In this document: positions 17,399 through 25,651 of the stretch, piece after piece | Layout of the letters: each line of letters begins with the position of its first letter | Position numbering within the stretch: position 1 is the stretch's first letter | Assembly: GCA_024399035.1 (NCBI GenBank) | Contig: JAKSID010000008.1 | Span: forward strand, 21,922 to 85,921 | Length of the DNA stretch: 64,000 nucleotides | From: Fibrobacter sp. | GTDB taxonomy: Bacteria; Fibrobacterota; Fibrobacteria; Fibrobacterales; Fibrobacteraceae | Direction: 5' to 3' | Program-made: the position numbers and the translations under genes | The notes under the pieces: model-generated | The model's input: only the letters and a program-made list of their open reading frames with translations | Told to the model about the DNA's origin: nothing | Databases searched by the model: none

Positions 17399-18259
17399 AT
17401 GCTCAAGAATATTGCACTCGTTCTAGAAGGCGGTGGAATGCGGGGAGCCTACTCCGCAGGAGTTCTTGACGTTCTCCATGATCAAGGCCTTAAGTTCGGC
17501 GGCTACGCGGGAACCTCCGCAGGCGCTACCCACCTTTGCAATTACCTTTCAGAACAGCGAGACCGCAACTTCCGTCTAGATACAATCTATTCCCAAGATA
17601 AGCGCTACATGAGCTTTGGGAACTGGCTGCGTACCGGAAACTACTTTGACCTGAAATTTTGCTACCATACGGTGCCCGAGGAACTGGATCCCTTCGATTA
17701 CGACAAGTTCCGCGAGAATGCCGCAGTCTCAGATTTCTACGCCGCCGCAAGCAACGTGGAAACAGGAGCTCCCGAATACTTTATTGTAAGAGACCTGCAA
17801 AAAGATCTTGAGGCAATACGCAGTTCCTCTTCTTTGCCCTTGATGAGCAGCATGGTTCATTACCAGGGCAAGATCATGATGGACGGAAACATCGCCGACA
17901 GTATTCCTTTTGAATTCATGGACAGTATAGGCTTCAAAAAGCAGGTCGTCATTACCGCCCGCCCGGCTGGCTACAAAAAAACGGCCAATAATCTAATGCC
18001 CATTTACAGACTGGTATACCGTAAGTATCCCAAGTTTGTAGAAGCCATAGGTAATCGCCATATCCGTTACAACAAGTGTCTTGCCACTCTTGCCGATTGG
18101 GAAAAGCAAGGCAAGTCCTTTGTGTTCCGCCCCAGCGTGAACATGAAAATCGGCCGCGTCGAAAAGGACGCCTCCAAGATTACCGCCCTTTACGCCCTGG
18201 GCCTTAAGGACGCCCGCGCCAACATGGACCAGTTGAAAAAATTCCTGGGCATCGCGTAA
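17399..18259 (+). CDS. patatin-like phospholipase
   Basis: A 286-aa cytoplasmic lipid acyl hydrolase. The oxyanion-hole GGGMRGAYSAG (11-21), the nucleophile elbow GTSAG (Ser40) and the DGN dyad (Asp162) match the patatin/YjjU family. It resembles the YjjU-type group, with the catalytic domain in the first half and a basic C-terminal half. It should release fatty acids from phospholipids. It starts 5 bases after the beta-barrel gene and is followed 23 bases later by rsmA. No ribosome site is seen, so coupling to the gene before it is likely. Confidence 0.9.
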   Translation: MLKNIALVLEGGGMRGAYSAGVLDVLHDQGLKFGGYAGTSAGATHLCNYLSEQRDRNFRLDTIYSQDKRYMSFGNWLRTGNYFDLKFCYHTVPEELDPFDYDKFRENAAVSDFYAAASNVETGAPEYFIVRDLQKDLEAIRSSSSLPLMSSMVHYQGKIMMDGNIADSIPFEFMDSIGFKKQVVITARPAGYKKTANNLMPIYRLVYRKYPKFVEAIGNRHIRYNKCLATLADWEKQGKSFVFRPSVNMKIGRVEKDASKITALYALGLKDARANMDQLKKFLGIA

Positions 18260-18282
18260 CATAAAAATTCTAAATTTTGAAT

Positions 18283-19068
18283 ATGGATAGAGCACGTCGA
18301 CGTAAATTTGGCCAGAACTTTCTGGATGTTCCCACCGCCATCGCTATTGCAGGTGACCTGCCCGCAAACGAGGGCGAAGCCGTCCTTGAAATCGGCCCCG
18401 GCCACGGCGCCCTTACGGAACACCTGCTTAACCGCGGCGTAGAACTGACCGCTGTCGAAATCGACGAACAGTGCGTTGACGTGCTTAACGGAAAATTCGG
18501 TGACCGCAAGAATTTTCATATTACGAACATCGACTTTCTGAAGTTCGACCTGCAAGGTTTTTTGGATGCACACGAAAAGCCCTGGGTTACTGGCAACCTT
18601 CCGTACAACGTATCTACCGCCATTATCGCAGGCCTTATGCCCCGCTTGCACCTGACCAAGGGCTTTATGGGCATGGTCCAGCTGGAAGTCGCCGAACGTA
18701 TTTGCGCAGCCCCCTGCAGCAGCAATTACGGCAGTCTCTCTGTTTTGGTTTCCGCCTTTGCAGATACCCAGATTCTCCGCAAGATCGGCCCGGAGCACTT
18801 TACTCCCAAGCCCAACGTAGACAGCGCCACCATGCTGCTTACGCCGCGAGCCAACGCCCTCCAGGCTCCCGAAGGATTCTTCGACTTTGTCCGCGCCGCC
18901 TTCACCCAGAAGCGCAAGACCTTGAGCAATTCCTTCGGAAAGGCTTACGACAAAAAGAAAATCCAGGAAGCCATCGAGGTCCTAGATTATCCTGCCACAG
19001 TCCGCGCCGAAGAATTGTCTCCGGAGCAGTTCCTGGAATTTTATCGCGTTATCGTGGGCGAGAACTAA
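18283..19068 (+). CDS. rsmA: 16S rRNA dimethyladenosine transferase
   Basis: A 261-aa KsgA/RsmA enzyme that dimethylates the two adjacent adenines near the 3' end of 16S rRNA. The RRKFGQNFL start, the SAM-binding LEIGPGHGALT, the NLPYNVST catalytic motif and the KPNVDSA element are all present at normal spacing. The ATG at 18283 is preferred over a TTG two codons upstream. It lies close behind the patatin gene in the same direction. Confidence 0.95.
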   Translation: MDRARRRKFGQNFLDVPTAIAIAGDLPANEGEAVLEIGPGHGALTEHLLNRGVELTAVEIDEQCVDVLNGKFGDRKNFHITNIDFLKFDLQGFLDAHEKPWVTGNLPYNVSTAIIAGLMPRLHLTKGFMGMVQLEVAERICAAPCSSNYGSLSVLVSAFADTQILRKIGPEHFTPKPNVDSATMLLTPRANALQAPEGFFDFVRAAFTQKRKTLSNSFGKAYDKKKIQEAIEVLDYPATVRAEELSPEQFLEFYRVIVGEN

Positions 19069-19086
19069 ATCGTAAAAACGAGTCTG

Positions 19087-20097
19087 CTATTTCAGCCAAA
19101 GGCAAGGATGATAGAGTTCCTCGCCAATCACCAAATCTAAAACCTCTTCGGTTTTCATATCCACAAGTACAATATTCTTGTGAACATCGTCGTAATTTTC
19201 CAAAGTGGCAACTTCAAATTCACCATGCGATGCCCACTCTGTGTGGTCAAATACATAACCCTTGGGAGACGGAACCGCTTGAATTATTTTCCCAAGGCTA
19301 TCCGCAACTAGAATTCTGCCGTGTCCATAATATTTGGAACCTACGAACTGGACGCCTTCTGCTCCCGTCAAGTCAAGGAAACTGATCCGCTTTGAATCAT
19401 CCTTGGCCATAGACACATTGCAAACTTGATCGCCATTGAACCAAGTCGTGTCCTTACCCCAGGAATCCGAATCCACTTTCTTTTTTCGAGTAATAAGGCG
19501 GGCGCTGCCCGTAGCCGCATAACGGAAATCACCGGAAATAGAAGTGTAGGCACCTTTCATTATTTTCTTCGGTGTTCCAAATTTACCATTTTCAAAGGTG
19601 ACCTTCCAAGTGGCATAATCTTTCCATTTTGAATACTGATTCAGACCGGTATTATCCACATAGGTAATAACCGTATCGCCATTTTCAAGAACCAGCCATC
19701 TCGGAATCGCAGCGCTTTCCACATCCAACTGAATCAAACGTTTTGACTCAAGATTCAGGACAAACAACTTGGATCTTTTTCCACTACTTTCAAAGTCCGA
19801 GCTAAAAGCAACGAACTTGCCGTCAGGAGAAATCTCGGGATGATAAGCGTTTATACCGTCTGTTAAAAAAGAAAACTCGCCTGTTGAAAAATCCAATAGA
19901 ACGAGATTTTGGGATGAGTCATCTCTAAAAACAAGTTTGCCATCTTCGCTTTCTGTTCTCTCCATCAAATCATCGAAGTTCATGACAGAGACAAATGAAT
20001 TCGTTAAACGAAATTCAACCGTGGTTGGATCCATGACCCAATCAGAACACGCAATAAAAACCAAACTAGAGATTACAAGAAAAAAGTATTTACACAT
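19087..20097 (-). CDS. TIGR02171-family lipoprotein, TolB-like part only
   Basis: A 336-aa lipoprotein. The ATG at 20097 gives a short signal ending in VFIAC. The body carries TolB/WD40-like blade repeats (YHPEISPDGKFVAFSS, ESAAIPRW, FVGSKYYGHGRI, GEELYHPCLWLK). These match the middle part of the large protein at 57270-60116, which has further N- and C-terminal domains absent here. Both belong to a Fibrobacter-specific paralogous family of unknown function. Its start overlaps the stop of the PerR-like gene by 8 bases, so it may share the peroxide-responsive transcript. Confidence 0.82.
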   Translation of the reverse strand: MCKYFFLVISSLVFIACSDWVMDPTTVEFRLTNSFVSVMNFDDLMERTESEDGKLVFRDDSSQNLVLLDFSTGEFSFLTDGINAYHPEISPDGKFVAFSSDFESSGKRSKLFVLNLESKRLIQLDVESAAIPRWLVLENGDTVITYVDNTGLNQYSKWKDYATWKVTFENGKFGTPKKIMKGAYTSISGDFRYAATGSARLITRKKKVDSDSWGKDTTWFNGDQVCNVSMAKDDSKRISFLDLTGAEGVQFVGSKYYGHGRILVADSLGKIIQAVPSPKGYVFDHTEWASHGEFEVATLENYDDVHKNIVLVDMKTEEVLDLVIGEELYHPCLWLK

Positions 20098-20503
20098 AAC
20101 GAGTTTTACTACAAGCCGCACAAGTTCCTGAAAGTGAGAGCTGAACTCCCTTAAGCTTAAAGCCCTTAGGGAGCATAGCGGAACAGTCAGGAGGCGCAGT
20201 CATAATGTCGAACACATGTCCGCAGCAACTGCACCTGAAATGACAATGGGGCGAGCAGTCTGCATCGTAGCGCAAAAAACCTTCACCAAAATCCAAAGTC
20301 AAAACCAGGCCGTTTTCACTGAGAAGCTCCAACGTGTTATAGACCGTAGTCCTAGAGAGCGACGGATTCTCAGGCAACAGCGCCTGGTAAATTTCGTCTA
20401 CCGTAGGGTGGGTCTTGACGCCACGTAGATAGCGGAGCACAGTCGTCCTCTGGATAGAAGGACGAATCCCGTGCTGCGTTAGAATTTCTGCTGTAGCTTG
20501 CAT
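20090..20503 (-). CDS. perR: Fur-family regulator, PerR-like
   Basis: A 137-aa metal-dependent repressor. A winged helix (about 1-80, with SLSRTTVYNTLELL as recognition region) is followed by a metal-binding dimer domain: HCHFRCSCCG with Cys91 and Cys94, and a second CAAC pair (Cys128, Cys131) for structural zinc. It lies 45 bases after the rubrerythrin gene on the same strand. Palindromes of PerR/Fur-box type stand at the promoter of that unit, so it probably senses peroxide and represses its own operon. Fur or Zur activity cannot be ruled out from sequence alone. Confidence 0.85.
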   Translation of the reverse strand: MQATAEILTQHGIRPSIQRTTVLRYLRGVKTHPTVDEIYQALLPENPSLSRTTVYNTLELLSENGLVLTLDFGEGFLRYDADCSPHCHFRCSCCGHVFDIMTAPPDCSAMLPKGFKLKGVQLSLSGTCAACSKTRYV

Positions 20504-20548
20504 TGTAACCTCTTAGGATTTCGCGCGATAATTACCTAGGCGCGTTTA

Positions 20549-21133
20549 TTACTTGTTGAAGTAACGGTTCAGGAGGCCTTCGAAAGCGCCACCGTGACGA
20601 GCTTCGTCCTTGCACATTTCGTGGACGGTGTCGTGGATAGCGTCGTAGTTCAGTTCCTTGGCGCGCTTAGCGAGAGCGAGCTTGCCTTCGGTTGCGCCAG
20701 CTTCTGCAGCAACGCGGAGCTGGAGGTTCATCTTGGTGTCAGCATGAACGACTTCACCCAGGAGTTCTGCAAACTTTGCTGCGTGTTCAGCTTCTTCGAA
20801 AGCGATGCGCTTGTAAGCTTCGGCAACTTCGGGATAGCCTTCGCGGTCAGCCTGGCGGCTCATGGCGAGGTACATACCCACTTCGCAGCATTCGCCGTTG
20901 AAGTTTTCGCGGAGACCCTGGACAACTTCCGGATCGAGGCCCTTGGCGATGCCCACCTTGTGTTCGTCAGCAAAAACAGTCTTTACGACCTTTGCGCCGT
21001 TGGATGCAGCAGCCGCAGCGGATTCGCCTTCGCAGACGAATGCAGCCTTCTTGGCCTTGCAGAGGGGGCATTCGTCGGGTGCTTCTTCGCCCATGTGGAT
21101 GTAACCGCAAACTTTGCACTTCCAGACCTTCAT
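20549..21133 (-). CDS. rubrerythrin with N-terminal rubredoxin domain (reverse type)
   Basis: A 194-aa peroxide-reducing protein. The rubredoxin-like iron site comes first (Cys6, Cys9, Cys22, Cys25), then a ferritin-like four-helix domain with the Glu/His ligand motifs EEAEH and EARHGG. Classical rubrerythrins carry the rubredoxin part at the C-terminus; this order is the reverse type found in anaerobes. It takes electrons from rubredoxin-type donors and reduces H2O2 to water. The ATG at 21133 has an AAGGAG site. It heads the unit rubrerythrin, PerR-like regulator, TIGR02171 lipoprotein. Confidence 0.93.
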   Translation of the reverse strand: MKVWKCKVCGYIHMGEEAPDECPLCKAKKAAFVCEGESAAAAASNGAKVVKTVFADEHKVGIAKGLDPEVVQGLRENFNGECCEVGMYLAMSRQADREGYPEVAEAYKRIAFEEAEHAAKFAELLGEVVHADTKMNLQLRVAAEAGATEGKLALAKRAKELNYDAIHDTVHEMCKDEARHGGAFEGLLNRYFNK

Positions 21134-21242
21134 ATTCAACTCCTTTGGCTTTTTGCCAAGGTTTGCGCAACGCCTATTTGCCATAAAACCATCGCGCGGG
21201 TTTATTTTTTGGGGCTTCGAATTGTGTCTTTCCAGCCTCTTT

Positions 21243-21319
21243 ATTTGTAACGATTACAAATATATAATAATTCCAACCAAAGTCAATAGATAGGATAAAA
21301 ATATTTGTAATTATTACAA
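21243..21319 (-). promoter_or_regulatory. rubrerythrin promoter with two PerR-box-like palindromes
   Basis: On the minus strand TTGACT (21281-21286) and TATATT (21259-21264) are 16 bases apart. One palindrome (21243-21261, TTTGTAA-3-TTACAAA) overlaps the -10 box and the start site. A second (21305-21319, TTGTAAT-1-ATTACAA, perfect 7-1-7) lies upstream of -35. Both have the 7-1-7 form of Fur/PerR boxes. The remainder of 21134-21434 shows no gene. Confidence 0.82.
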
Positions 21320-21434
21320 TTTTCTATAGAAACAACTCTTTTTCGCAGAATATGACAAATTTTTCACCATCCAAGAAGACTAATTTCCAATAAATCTTAC
21401 CTAAAGATGGCCGCTTTTTTATTATTAGCATCGT

Positions 21435-22349
21435 ATGAAGATCAAGGTGTTAATAGACAATCGGGAAAAGTGCGCAGGGAATTGTGCACAGGAATCGAGC
21501 CAGGCAAGCTGCAAGGCTCTCGTTCCCGAATGGGGCTTATCCGCCTTGGTGGAATTCAATGGCCACCAGGTTCTGTTAGATACAGGCGCCTCGGACAACT
21601 TCGCCTCCAATGCGGGCGCCATGAATGTGGACCTGTCAAAAGTGGACGTCGCCGTTTTAAGCCACGCCCACTTTGATCATTCCAACGGGATGGAGGCGTT
21701 CTTTGCCGCTAACGATCGCGCCACATTCTATTTGCGTGAAACCGCCGGCGAGAACTGTTACCACACACACAAGTTTTTAAAGTTCTTCACCTATCAGGAA
21801 TACATCGGTATACGCCGCGGCTGGCTCAAGCGCTACTCCAACCGCATCAAGTTCGTGGGCGGCCAGGGTGGTCCCGCCGGCAATCCGTGCGGACCTGTGG
21901 AAATTTTGCCTAGCGTTTTTCTAATCGGGCACAACAACGAAGTCTTCAGCGCCGAGGACCGCGCCGCCATTGCAGCCCGCAACGGCCTCTCCGTCAAAGT
22001 GAACGGTAAGTACCGCCCCGACAGTTTCGACCACGAGCAAAGTCTTGTATTTGACACCGCCCAAGGCTTGTTCATCATGAACAGCTGCAGCCACGGCGGC
22101 GCCGACAACATCGTCAAGGAAATCCAGCTGGCTTTCCCCGGCAAAAAGATTTACGCCATGTTGGGCGGGTTCCACTTGTATCGCACATCGGATTCACAGG
22201 TGCGGGCCTTCGCAGAGCGCCTCCGCGAACTGGACGTTCAAAAAATCTACACCGGCCACTGCACCGGCGACCACGCCTACGAAATTCTTCACAACGTCCT
22301 AGGCGACCGCGCAGAGCAAATGTACACCGGCATGGAAATTGAAGTTTGA
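21435..22349 (+). CDS. metallo-beta-lactamase-fold hydrolase
   Basis: A 304-aa MBL-fold protein with the di-metal motif SHAHFDH (His77, His79, Asp81, His82), a later CSHGG and a GGFHLY/TGHCTG end. It resembles the group that includes the ribofuranosylaminobenzene-phosphate synthase-like proteins (COG1237). The N-terminal half has several Cys residues. The reaction is not predictable. The antiporter gene follows after 13 bases, so the two are probably one operon. No clear ribosome site was seen before the ATG. Confidence 0.85.
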   Translation: MKIKVLIDNREKCAGNCAQESSQASCKALVPEWGLSALVEFNGHQVLLDTGASDNFASNAGAMNVDLSKVDVAVLSHAHFDHSNGMEAFFAANDRATFYLRETAGENCYHTHKFLKFFTYQEYIGIRRGWLKRYSNRIKFVGGQGGPAGNPCGPVEILPSVFLIGHNNEVFSAEDRAAIAARNGLSVKVNGKYRPDSFDHEQSLVFDTAQGLFIMNSCSHGGADNIVKEIQLAFPGKKIYAMLGGFHLYRTSDSQVRAFAERLRELDVQKIYTGHCTGDHAYEILHNVLGDRAEQMYTGMEIEV

Positions 22350-22362
22350 AAAAGGAAAAGAA

Positions 22363-23760
22363 ATGAACAAAGAAAGCATCTCTCTCGACAATCTTGAAAA
22401 CATCAAGGGTAACCCCAAGGCCCTTTTGCCTATCGCCGTGTTCCTGGTCCTTTATCTGGGTATGGGTATCACTTTCGAATACGTTCTGAAAGTGCCCATG
22501 GGTTTCTACAACATTCCCATTGTGGCGGCTTTCTTGGTAGCCATCTTTGTGGCGTGTATCCAGAACCGCAAACTGAATTTCGACAAGAAGATGAACGTGA
22601 TGGCAGGCGCCCTGGGCGACCGCAACATCTTCCTTATGATTTTGATTTTCTTGTGTGCCGGTATTTTCGCAGGCATCTTGGGGCGCTCCAGTGCAAGTGC
22701 GGCGGCCTACTTGCTGCTGGACTTTATCCCGTCGCAGTTTGCAGTGGTAGTCTTGTTCGTGGTAGCAGCCTTCGTTTCTACTGCCATGGGAACTTCCGTA
22801 GGCACTATCGCAGTGGTTTCGCCCATCGCTATTGAAGTTGCTGGAGCCGCAGGATTCGGCATTCCCTTCTGCGTGGCATCCGTCATTGGCGGTGCCATGT
22901 TCGGCGACAACCTTTCGTTCATCTCCGATACCACCATCGCGGCAACCTCCACACAGGGCTGCGCCATGAAGGACAAGTTCAAGGTGAACTTCTGGATTGC
23001 ATTGCCCGCAGCCTTGGCAGCCATCGTGATCATTACCGCTATCTCCTTTGCAACCGAGGCCCACGCGGTCGTTACCGGTGACTACAACTTGATTCAGCTG
23101 GCGCCTTACGTTTTGGTTCTTGCATTGGCTCTGGCCGGCATCAACGTTTTTGCAGTGCTTTTGGTCGGCATCGTTGCCGCAGCCGTCATTATGGTGGGCA
23201 GCGGCGAACTGGATTTCGTGGGACTGCTGGGACACATCGGCAACGGTATTTCCGGCATGTACGAAACCATCATGGTGGCAGTTCTTGTGAGCGCCCTCTG
23301 CGGACTCATCCGAATTCACGGAGGCTTTGCCGCATTGCTGGACTTTATCCATAAGGTTTTCAAGGGCCATAAGAGTGGCCAGCTGGGCGTAGGCCTTCTA
23401 GTAAGCGCCATGGACGTAGCTACCGCCAATAACACCGTTGCTATCGTCATGGCTGCACCCATCGCAAAGCAGATGAGCGACGAGTACAGAATCTCTCCCC
23501 AGAAAACGGCATCCCTTTTGGACATCTTCGGATGTATCGTGCAGGGTCTGCTTCCTTATGGCGCCCAAATGCTGGTGGCACTTTCCGCCATCGCTACCGC
23601 CATGGCCGCCGATACCACCGCAGGTTCCGTTGCAGGTTCCGCCGCGAACGCAGTCAACGTCAGCGCCTTCGACATCATCCCCTACATGTTCTATCCCTTC
23701 CTGCTGTTGATCAGCGTGCTGGCCTTTATCGCTATTTCGCCTAAGAAGAAGAAGTCTTAA
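22363..23760 (+). CDS. NhaC-type Na+/H+ antiporter family protein
   Basis: A 465-aa membrane protein with about 11-12 hydrophobic segments. Motifs such as GTSVGTIAVVSPIA, GAMFGDNLSFISDTTIAATSTQGC and SAMDVATANNTVAIVMAAP place it in the NhaC/ion-transporter superfamily. Sodium/proton exchange or an amino-acid-linked exchange is likely. The ATG at 22363 has an AAAGGAAAAG site. It converges on the GH5 gene with only 2 bases between the stops. Confidence 0.82.
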   Translation: MNKESISLDNLENIKGNPKALLPIAVFLVLYLGMGITFEYVLKVPMGFYNIPIVAAFLVAIFVACIQNRKLNFDKKMNVMAGALGDRNIFLMILIFLCAGIFAGILGRSSASAAAYLLLDFIPSQFAVVVLFVVAAFVSTAMGTSVGTIAVVSPIAIEVAGAAGFGIPFCVASVIGGAMFGDNLSFISDTTIAATSTQGCAMKDKFKVNFWIALPAALAAIVIITAISFATEAHAVVTGDYNLIQLAPYVLVLALALAGINVFAVLLVGIVAAAVIMVGSGELDFVGLLGHIGNGISGMYETIMVAVLVSALCGLIRIHGGFAALLDFIHKVFKGHKSGQLGVGLLVSAMDVATANNTVAIVMAAPIAKQMSDEYRISPQKTASLLDIFGCIVQGLLPYGAQMLVALSAIATAMAADTTAGSVAGSAANAVNVSAFDIIPYMFYPFLLLISVLAFIAISPKKKKS

Positions 23761-23762
23761 AC

Positions 23763-25382
23763 CTACTTCACATTCACACGGAGAGTCTTGCGACCACACT
23801 GCGCGATATAGGAACCAGCCTTTATCCCGTAAAGGTCGAGGGTTGCCCGTGAGCCACGAGAAGCAGCGCTGCGAACTAAGTTACCGTTCATATCAAACAG
23901 ATGGATTGCTTCACTCAATTCAAAAGAAACAATCAGGTTCCCTTCTCGGAACATCTTGGATGAAGCATTAGCCTGAGCGATTCCGACTCCAGCAGGATCC
24001 TGGCTGGAACTGCTGCCAGGAACCACAGCACTGGAACTGCTCACACCTGCATTGGTGTTGCCAGTGATGTAATCTTCCACATGGGTAATGCCCTTGTTCA
24101 CGTATTCGCCCATGCCGTAAATCTTGCGCAATGCGTTCAGCATTTCCATATCAAAGACGCCTGCGTCCACAGACTGGCGCTGGATAATGGTCATGTGGTT
24201 CTTGCCTTCGTGACCGGTGTCCCAGGCAATTGGCACAACTTTGTTTGCAACGGCGGCGTTGGCCACGGCAGAGTACCAGCCGATACGGCCCTTACGATGG
24301 CGAGCATACTTTTCGCCAGTCAGGACTTCCAGACGATCATTTGCACCGTATTCTCCGATAATCACGGGAATGCCCTTGTCCACGTAATTTTCCTTCATCT
24401 TCTTGAAAGCATTCATGGCATCAGCGGCGCTGCAGGGAGTACCCATACCGCCGCCCCACGGATTGTAACCGCAGTTGTGAACGGCTTCGTCGCCAGTAGC
24501 GTAATTTTCTTCGCCCCAGTAGTACTGCGGTTGCACTTCTACACCCCAGTTCACGGGATCGCCTACGATGGTGTACGGCGACGGATCATAATAATGAACT
24601 TCGAACATCAGGCGATTGGGCACAACATCCGTCGGCATCTTGCTTGCGGGATAAGCTTCAACAGAGCGATCGATGCTTGTGGAAGGCCCCTGGATAATCA
24701 AGGTACGGCTACCATTGTTACCGCCAGTGGCACGAACCGCATTGACAAAAGTCTGATGATAGGTCATCAGGATTTCTGTTTCGTGCTTGTAGTTGGCATC
24801 GGTAGTGGCGGGCTCATTAGCACTTGCGAAAAGCAGGTTCTCGTTGTAGTCCCTAAAGCGAGTGGCGATCTGGGTCCAGAAATCTTTCTGGCGGGCATTC
24901 ACCTTTTCCTTGTCGGTATCGTTCAAGCGGCCTTCCAGCCAGTCGCTGTCCCAATGGATGTTCAAAATGGTCACAAGACCTGCGCGCATACAGTAATCCA
25001 CCACGGTCTGCACGGAATCCATCCAACTCTTAGCGATTTCGTTTTCACCACCACCAGGCACGATATCTGCCACAGGTTTGTCCGGGTGCGCGGCACTTGA
25101 ATCGCGGCTCATGGCGTTGGAATGGCTGTACCAGGCGCAAGGAATGCGGATGGTATTGAACCCCGCAGCCTTCACCGTATCAATGTAACCTTCTGTCGGA
25201 AAATTGTTGCCCCACCAAGTAGGATTGGAGGGAACTTCCATCGTGTTACCGATATTAATACCCATGCCCATTTTTTCAAACATCTGTTGGGCGGTGGGCA
25301 AGTCTGCAGCAAATGCAGACGAGATAGATAAGGAGGAACAAATAGATACAGCGGAAACAGCCGCCAATAACTTGGTTTTCAT
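23763..25382 (-). CDS. secreted GH5 endoglucanase with C-terminal sorting-like domain
   Basis: A 539-aa cellulase. A Sec signal (MKTKLLAAVSAVS...AFA, about 1-26) is followed by a glycoside hydrolase family 5 domain with acid/base Glu190 (SANEP) and nucleophile Glu344 (IIGEYG); the GINIGNT start suggests a subfamily-4-like enzyme. A Ser-rich linker leads to a C-terminal module of about 70 residues (FDMNGNLVRSA...GSYIAQCGRKTLRVNVK), like type IX secretion tails. The ATG at 25382 is used; a TTG lies 7 codons upstream. It is transcribed divergently from the second GH5 gene. Confidence 0.92.
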   Translation of the reverse strand: MKTKLLAAVSAVSICSSLSISSAFAADLPTAQQMFEKMGMGINIGNTMEVPSNPTWWGNNFPTEGYIDTVKAAGFNTIRIPCAWYSHSNAMSRDSSAAHPDKPVADIVPGGGENEIAKSWMDSVQTVVDYCMRAGLVTILNIHWDSDWLEGRLNDTDKEKVNARQKDFWTQIATRFRDYNENLLFASANEPATTDANYKHETEILMTYHQTFVNAVRATGGNNGSRTLIIQGPSTSIDRSVEAYPASKMPTDVVPNRLMFEVHYYDPSPYTIVGDPVNWGVEVQPQYYWGEENYATGDEAVHNCGYNPWGGGMGTPCSAADAMNAFKKMKENYVDKGIPVIIGEYGANDRLEVLTGEKYARHRKGRIGWYSAVANAAVANKVVPIAWDTGHEGKNHMTIIQRQSVDAGVFDMEMLNALRKIYGMGEYVNKGITHVEDYITGNTNAGVSSSSAVVPGSSSSQDPAGVGIAQANASSKMFREGNLIVSFELSEAIHLFDMNGNLVRSAASRGSRATLDLYGIKAGSYIAQCGRKTLRVNVK

Positions 25383-25595
25383 AACAAACACCCTTTTAAA
25401 CAACCGCTACTAATATATTTTTTGCAAAAGCACGTTTATTAATATTTTTCTGAAAGAAAAGTTGACAATTCATCAATAAAAATATCAAGACAGTAACAAC
25501 CGTATCTCACACTAGAGTCCAAACAATTATTACAGTTTTATTCCATTTTCAGTTCTTTTCGGGTCCAGGCTGCTGAAAAAAAGCGATTTTTGGTG

Positions 25596-25634
25596 CGTAA
25601 ATATATTTACGGTGGGATTGGTGTGCGCGCACAC
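25596..25634. promoter_or_regulatory. two perfect palindromes between the GH5 genes
   Basis: CGTAAATATATTTACG (25596-25611) and GTGTGCGCGCACAC (25621-25634) stand one helix turn apart, just upstream of the start of the GH5 gene at 25652. Both are perfect two-fold repeats, as expected for dimeric regulator sites. The rest of 25383-25595 is AT-rich and must hold both divergent promoters. Confidence 0.65.
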
Positions 25635-25651
25635 TAATTTGAGGATGTTTG

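Noticed and set aside
22114..23370. 418-aa His/Asn-rich open frame antisense to the antiporter
   Set aside because: Shadow frame; composition is implausible and the plus-strand gene is clear.
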